From contig NZ_LT904904.1 of assembly GCF_900199725.1 (NCBI RefSeq), forward strand, positions 778,526 to 842,525: a stretch of 64,000 nt of DNA. The letters are read 5' to 3'. Below the pieces are notes generated by a model. It was given only the letters and a program-made list of their open reading frames with translations, did no database searches and had not been told where the DNA came from. Positions 61,022-64,000 of the stretch are shown one piece after another; positions within the stretch are counted from its first letter, which is position 1; every line of letters starts with the position of its first letter. Both the position numbers and the translations under genes were made by a program. The DNA comes from Cytobacillus massiliigabonensis (GTDB taxonomy: Bacteria > Bacillota > Bacilli > Bacillales > Cytobacillaceae).

Positions 61022-61624
61022 TTATGGATTTACACTCTCTGCATGGCTAGCTTGTCGAGCGTGAATTCTTTTGTATCTTCGCTCAATACTTATTGCACTT
61101 CGATTCATTAACATTCCGATTTCTTTGTATTTATACCCTTGAGACCGTAATTCTAAAAGTCTGTGATCTTCTTTAGTTGTCCATGTTTGATACGTTCTTC
61201 TCTTCGTTATGCATTTATCCTTTGTTCGTTCTTCTGCCACCCAGTCAGGTTCAGGCAGAAGAGTTTGTGGCTCTATATTTGAAAATTGTACTTTCTCTTT
61301 ATGAAGGGCAGCCCAATTCCAAAAATCAGTGGGGTCAATAAAACAAAACTTTCTGGATTGCCTTGTAATCTTCTGGGAAAAAGGCAAACCGTGTTTTTTT
61401 GTCCACCCTCTTACAATAGCCCGATCTTCTTTTAATATTGCCGCTAATTCCCCTATTGTAACAAGACCTGTATGCTGTCTCGTATTGGATAATTTTAACC
61501 TTGTCATCTTTACACGAACAGATTCATATGAACGCTCTAGCTTTTGGGCAATGGTTGATACTTTATACATTCCGATGTTATCTTCTAGAAAAAGGAGTTC
61601 ATCATCTGACCAAACCTTTCGCAC
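61022..61624 (-). CDS. Putative DNA-binding protein with SANT/Myb-like and HTH segments
   Basis: The 200-residue protein opens with a Myb/SANT-like helix set (WSDDELLFLEDNIGMYKVSTIAQKLERSYESVRVKMTRLKL), then a MerR/excisionase-like HTH (VTIGELAAILKEDRAIVRGWTKKHGLP), a linker, and a second Myb-like segment (TWTTKEDHRLLELRSQGYKYKEIGMLMNRSAISIERRYKRI). All parts suggest DNA binding. It is not a family I can name; similar modules occur in phage-derived and Bacillus housekeeping proteins. GTG 61624 follows AGGAGG. The gene follows an EAL gene on the same strand by 16 bp, so they may be one operon. Confidence 0.7.
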   Translation of the reverse strand: MRKVWSDDELLFLEDNIGMYKVSTIAQKLERSYESVRVKMTRLKLSNTRQHTGLVTIGELAAILKEDRAIVRGWTKKHGLPFSQKITRQSRKFCFIDPTDFWNWAALHKEKVQFSNIEPQTLLPEPDWVAEERTKDKCITKRRTYQTWTTKEDHRLLELRSQGYKYKEIGMLMNRSAISIERRYKRIHARQASHAESVNP

Positions 61625-61640
61625 GTAATAGCCTCCTAAT

Positions 61641-62360
61641 TTAGATAGTTTCTGGTTTTCCTAGTAAATAGCCTTGAGCAAAAGAGATGTTCAAGGCTAT
61701 TGCCTGAGCTAAATCTTTATTTTTCTCCACCCCTTCTAAAATCAGCTCCATTCTTTGCTTTGAATATTGAAGCAGCAGGGTAACCATTTGCTGCTTTTCC
61801 TTCGATTTATGCAGATTACTTGCAAAGTAACGATCAAGCTTAATAAAATGAGGGGAAAACTCAATAATTTTGCGTAAAGATGCTCCGCCTTTTCCAATGT
61901 CATCTATGGCAATACGAAAGCCATAATCTTTAAAAACTGCTATTTTCTCTTTAAATTGAGAAAGCTCCCAAATGGATTCTTCTTTATCTGTTTCACTTAG
62001 CTCAAAGACGATCTTTTTTTCAATTTGGGGGTAGTTCTCTTGCAGTAGTTGAATAAAGTGTTCAAAGTTTTCGTGAAGAATTGTCGAGGGATAGATATTA
62101 ATAAACAACAGTTCTTCTTGAAAGCGATCGATAGGGAAGCTCTCTATTGCATGTATAATCGCCTTAGTGTCTAATTCATATAAACAGCCGTTTTCTCTTG
62201 CTAATTCAAATGCTTTTTCGATATTCCCGCTGAAAACTCCATTTGGAAATCTTAGAAGTGCTTCATAAGCAAATACCTTCCAGTTATTTAAGTTCCACAT
62301 TGGCTGATATACAATTTCAATGATCTGATCTTCTATTCGTGTTAACCTATCGATACTCAT
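61641..62360 (-). CDS. EAL domain c-di-GMP phosphodiesterase
   Basis: The 239-residue protein is a lone EAL domain. Catalytic positions all look present: Glu33 in EALLR, Asn88 in INIYP, Glu120 in FELSE, Asp153-Asp154 in DDIG, Lys174 in IKLDR, Glu209 in EGVE and Gln229 in QGYL. The loop 6 motif DDIGKGGAS is a variant of DDFGTGYSS, which may alter dimerisation. It would hydrolyse cyclic di-GMP to pGpG. No sensor domain or membrane segment is fused. Its operon partner is the Myb-like gene downstream, and it is divergent from a LytTR regulator. Confidence 0.9.
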   Translation of the reverse strand: MSIDRLTRIEDQIIEIVYQPMWNLNNWKVFAYEALLRFPNGVFSGNIEKAFELARENGCLYELDTKAIIHAIESFPIDRFQEELLFINIYPSTILHENFEHFIQLLQENYPQIEKKIVFELSETDKEESIWELSQFKEKIAVFKDYGFRIAIDDIGKGGASLRKIIEFSPHFIKLDRYFASNLHKSKEKQQMVTLLLQYSKQRMELILEGVEKNKDLAQAIALNISFAQGYLLGKPETI

Positions 62361-62698
62361 TTATATCCCTCTATTTCCAATGCTCTTCTTATTGTTAAAT
62401 AATATAATTAATGTAACTTTTATCCCGAATTCTGTCGAACGCTTTAAAGGCATGAAGTGTCGTTTATAGGGTCGTTTGGACTATTTTTAAGGCAGATTAA
62501 AACGATTTTAAGACATTTCACGACAAAATACTTTAATGGTGGTTAAAAATACCTAGTTAATTAAGATGATAAATTAAGAGGTTGGACAATTTCCGGCATG
62601 CCTGATATTCTATGTGGATGTATAAAGATGTACAGGAATATTATTTTTTATATTTGAAAACGATAAATTATACATGCAGGTCTTTATAGGGGATGACA
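62361..62698. other. 338-bp divergent intergenic region
   Basis: No gene fits. The words TTTTAAGGCA (62485-62494) and TTTTAAGACA (62506-62515) are near-identical direct repeats 21 bp apart, a spacing like that of LytTR-domain binding sites. They lie upstream of the LytTR regulator gene. Promoters for the EAL and LytTR genes must also be here but were not pinned down. Confidence 0.5.
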
Positions 62699-63424
62699 AT
62701 GGAGAAATATAAAGTAATAATCGCAGATGATGATCACCCTTCAAGAATGATATTGATGCATTTTATCCAGATTCTTCCGGAATACGAAATTGTTCAGGAA
62801 GCGTCGAATGGGGAAGAATTCATTCAGTTAGTAATGAGGGAAGAGCCAGAAATTGTGCTAGTTGATATAAATATGCCTGGTTTAAACGGAATGGAAGCTG
62901 TTAAGATTTGCAAAGAAAGATATCCGTCTTTACAGGTTATTTTCACAACTGGCTATGATGAATTTGCCGTTGAAGCATTTAATATTTCGGCAGCGGATTA
63001 TATTGTTAAGCCAATCGAACGGACAAGATTATTTATGGCTTTGGAAAAGGCAAAAAAACTTATTCAATTTAATAACGGCTCAAATCATTTGCAGAAAAAG
63101 GCAAACAAGCTGGCAATTAAATCGAATAATACATTTTTATATCTTTCAGTTGATGACATTCTTTATGCAGAAAAAGAAGGAAGAAAAACAATTCTTCATA
63201 CGATAAATAGCCATTTTGAAACATCAGAGTCACTGCAAGAGCTTGAAGGGAAACTGCCAAGCCATTTCTACAAAACACATCGATCTTTTTTAGTTAACTT
63301 AAAAAAGATAACAAAAATTGTATCCTCCGGTGAAACATATCAGGTCTTTTTCAATGGTACTGAAAAAATTGCTTATATTTCTAAGTTGAAAATAAATGAT
63401 GTTCATAAATCAATGGGAACTTAA
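62699..63424 (+). CDS. LytTR-family response regulator
   Basis: The 241-residue protein has a receiver domain with phosphoacceptor Asp56 (VLVDINMPGLNG) and Lys in VKPI, followed by a LytTR DNA-binding domain (YLSVDDILYAEKEGRKTILHT, FYKTHRSFLVNLKKI). LytTR regulators control virulence, competence, autolysis and quorum responses. ATG 62699 is used because ATG 62693 lies directly against the AGGGG ribosome site. No cognate kinase is adjacent. The OpuD-like gene follows by 113 bp; whether it is a target is unknown. Confidence 0.9.
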   Translation: MEKYKVIIADDDHPSRMILMHFIQILPEYEIVQEASNGEEFIQLVMREEPEIVLVDINMPGLNGMEAVKICKERYPSLQVIFTTGYDEFAVEAFNISAADYIVKPIERTRLFMALEKAKKLIQFNNGSNHLQKKANKLAIKSNNTFLYLSVDDILYAEKEGRKTILHTINSHFETSESLQELEGKLPSHFYKTHRSFLVNLKKITKIVSSGETYQVFFNGTEKIAYISKLKINDVHKSMGT

Positions 63425-63537
63425 AGGGCACTGCAATCCTAATAGGAGAGCATGCCTTTTTTCATTTATTTCAATACTAAATATAAGGGATTGTAAGCAT
63501 ACTAAGAGAAAAGTTTAGAGACAGAAAGGAAATTCTA

Positions 63538-64000
63538 ATGAAGAGGGTATCAAATGTTTTTTGGATTTCAGTAGCCATTATTCTCGCGGCTGTTATTTTC
63601 GGAGCGACCGCACCGGAAACCTTTGAAGAAGCCACAGGCAATCTGCAGGCATTTCTCACAACCGCGTTTGGCTGGTATTATTTAATTTTAGTAACAATCA
63701 TTGTGGTGTTCTGTCTATTCCTCATTTTTAGCCCTGTAGGTGCCATTAAATTAGGGAAACCTGATGAAAAGCCGGAGTTTTCAAAGATTTCTTGGTTTGC
63801 GATGTTATTTAGTGCCGGGATGGGGATCGGACTTGTATTCTGGGGTGCGGCAGAACCATTGTCCCATTTCATTGATCCTCCCTTAGCCGAAGGCGAAACC
63901 GCAGCTGCAAATAAAGAAGCAATGAGATATACTTTTTTTCACTGGGGGATTCATGCATGGGCGATCTATGGGTTAGTTGCTCTCGCATTAGCTTACTTCC
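63538..64000 (+). CDS. opuD: BCCT family betaine/choline transporter, OpuD-like (5' part, runs off the window)
   Basis: The 154 codons present encode the start of a BCCT transporter: first helix [18 protein letters not shown], second helix with [16 protein letters not shown], and the family phrases [34 protein letters not shown] and [26 protein letters not shown] proteins import glycine betaine and related osmoprotectants with Na+. The ATG at 63538 follows AAAGGA by seven bases. The gene is cut by the window end, so its C-terminal osmosensing tail cannot be seen. Confidence 0.9.
   Translation, partial: MKRVSNVFWISVAIILAAVIFGATAPETFEEATGNLQAFLTTAFGWYYLILVTIIVVFCLFLIFSPVGAIKLGKPDEKPEFSKISWFAMLFSAGMGIGLVFWGAAEPLSHFIDPPLAEGETAAANKEAMRYTFFHWGIHAWAIYGLVALALAYF

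Overview
The window is chromosomal DNA of a low-GC, endospore-forming Bacillaceae bacterium. Evidence is the smpB-ssrA pair with a Bacillus-type tmRNA tag, AGGAGG-type ribosome sites, a GerA-type germinant receptor operon, a SinI-like anti-repressor, MhqR-type and Fur-type operators, and Bce-type, OpuD-like and YcgT-like proteins. The genus cannot be fixed from the sequence alone. No rRNA, tRNA, phage, insertion sequence or CRISPR array was seen.

Layout. 1-1.7 kb: six 52-bp tandem repeats, smpB, a dispersed-repeat-like intergenic element, and ssrA (tmRNA). 1.9-7.2 kb: a quinone/electrophile detoxification region with a YceI protein, an MhqR-like MarR repressor, an FMN reductase, two ring-cleaving dioxygenases, a flavin-reductase-like protein and an MhqD-like hydrolase. 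Three sites match the MhqR operator. 7.2-8.6 kb: a decayed GNAT remnant and an XRE regulator with helical repeats. 8.7-20 kb: regulators and envelope functions, namely two MerR/TipAS-type genes with 19-bp-spacer promoters, a Bce-type antimicrobial peptide module (ABC transporter plus two-component system) with a BceR-like operator, a MocR regulator, a YhgE/Pip-like membrane protein with a PadR regulator, and a CDF exporter with the manganese-type signature. 20.2-22.6 kb: a cysteine-rich MarR regulator and a cysteine-tagged flavoprotein sharing an operator-like palindrome, and a VanZ-like protein.

22.8-25.4 kb is an SsuABC/NMT1-type ABC importer behind two Fur-box-like sites, which is unusual for that family. 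25.4-38.5 kb is a catabolic region. A CaiB-type CoA-transferase, a glutaryl-CoA-dehydrogenase-like enzyme, an amino acid permease, a class III aminotransferase and a semialdehyde dehydrogenase together fit an omega-amino-acid (for example 5-aminovalerate) to glutarate to crotonyl-CoA route. It is followed by DUF3870, HyuA, HyuB and an NCS1 permease. 38.6-40.7 kb is a kinase-first two-component system.

41-46.4 kb is a germinant receptor operon (A, C, small D, B, B) in which one B gene carries a single nonsense codon. 46.5-51.8 kb is a Fur-box-associated siderophore uptake locus with a ferredoxin-NADP reductase. 51.8-55.8 kb holds a phased 20-21-bp repeat, a NERD protein, and an MMPL exporter with its TetR regulator and operators. 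56-63.4 kb gathers signalling genes linked to c-di-GMP and lifestyle switching: TetR, SinI-like, PilZ, a large MHYT-PAS hybrid kinase, a Myb/HTH protein, an EAL phosphodiesterase and a LytTR response regulator. The window ends inside an OpuD-like betaine transporter gene.

The least explained pieces are the 52-bp hairpin repeats, the Fur-controlled NMT1-type transporter, the CC-motif MarR/flavoprotein pair and the glutarate/hydantoinase catabolic block.
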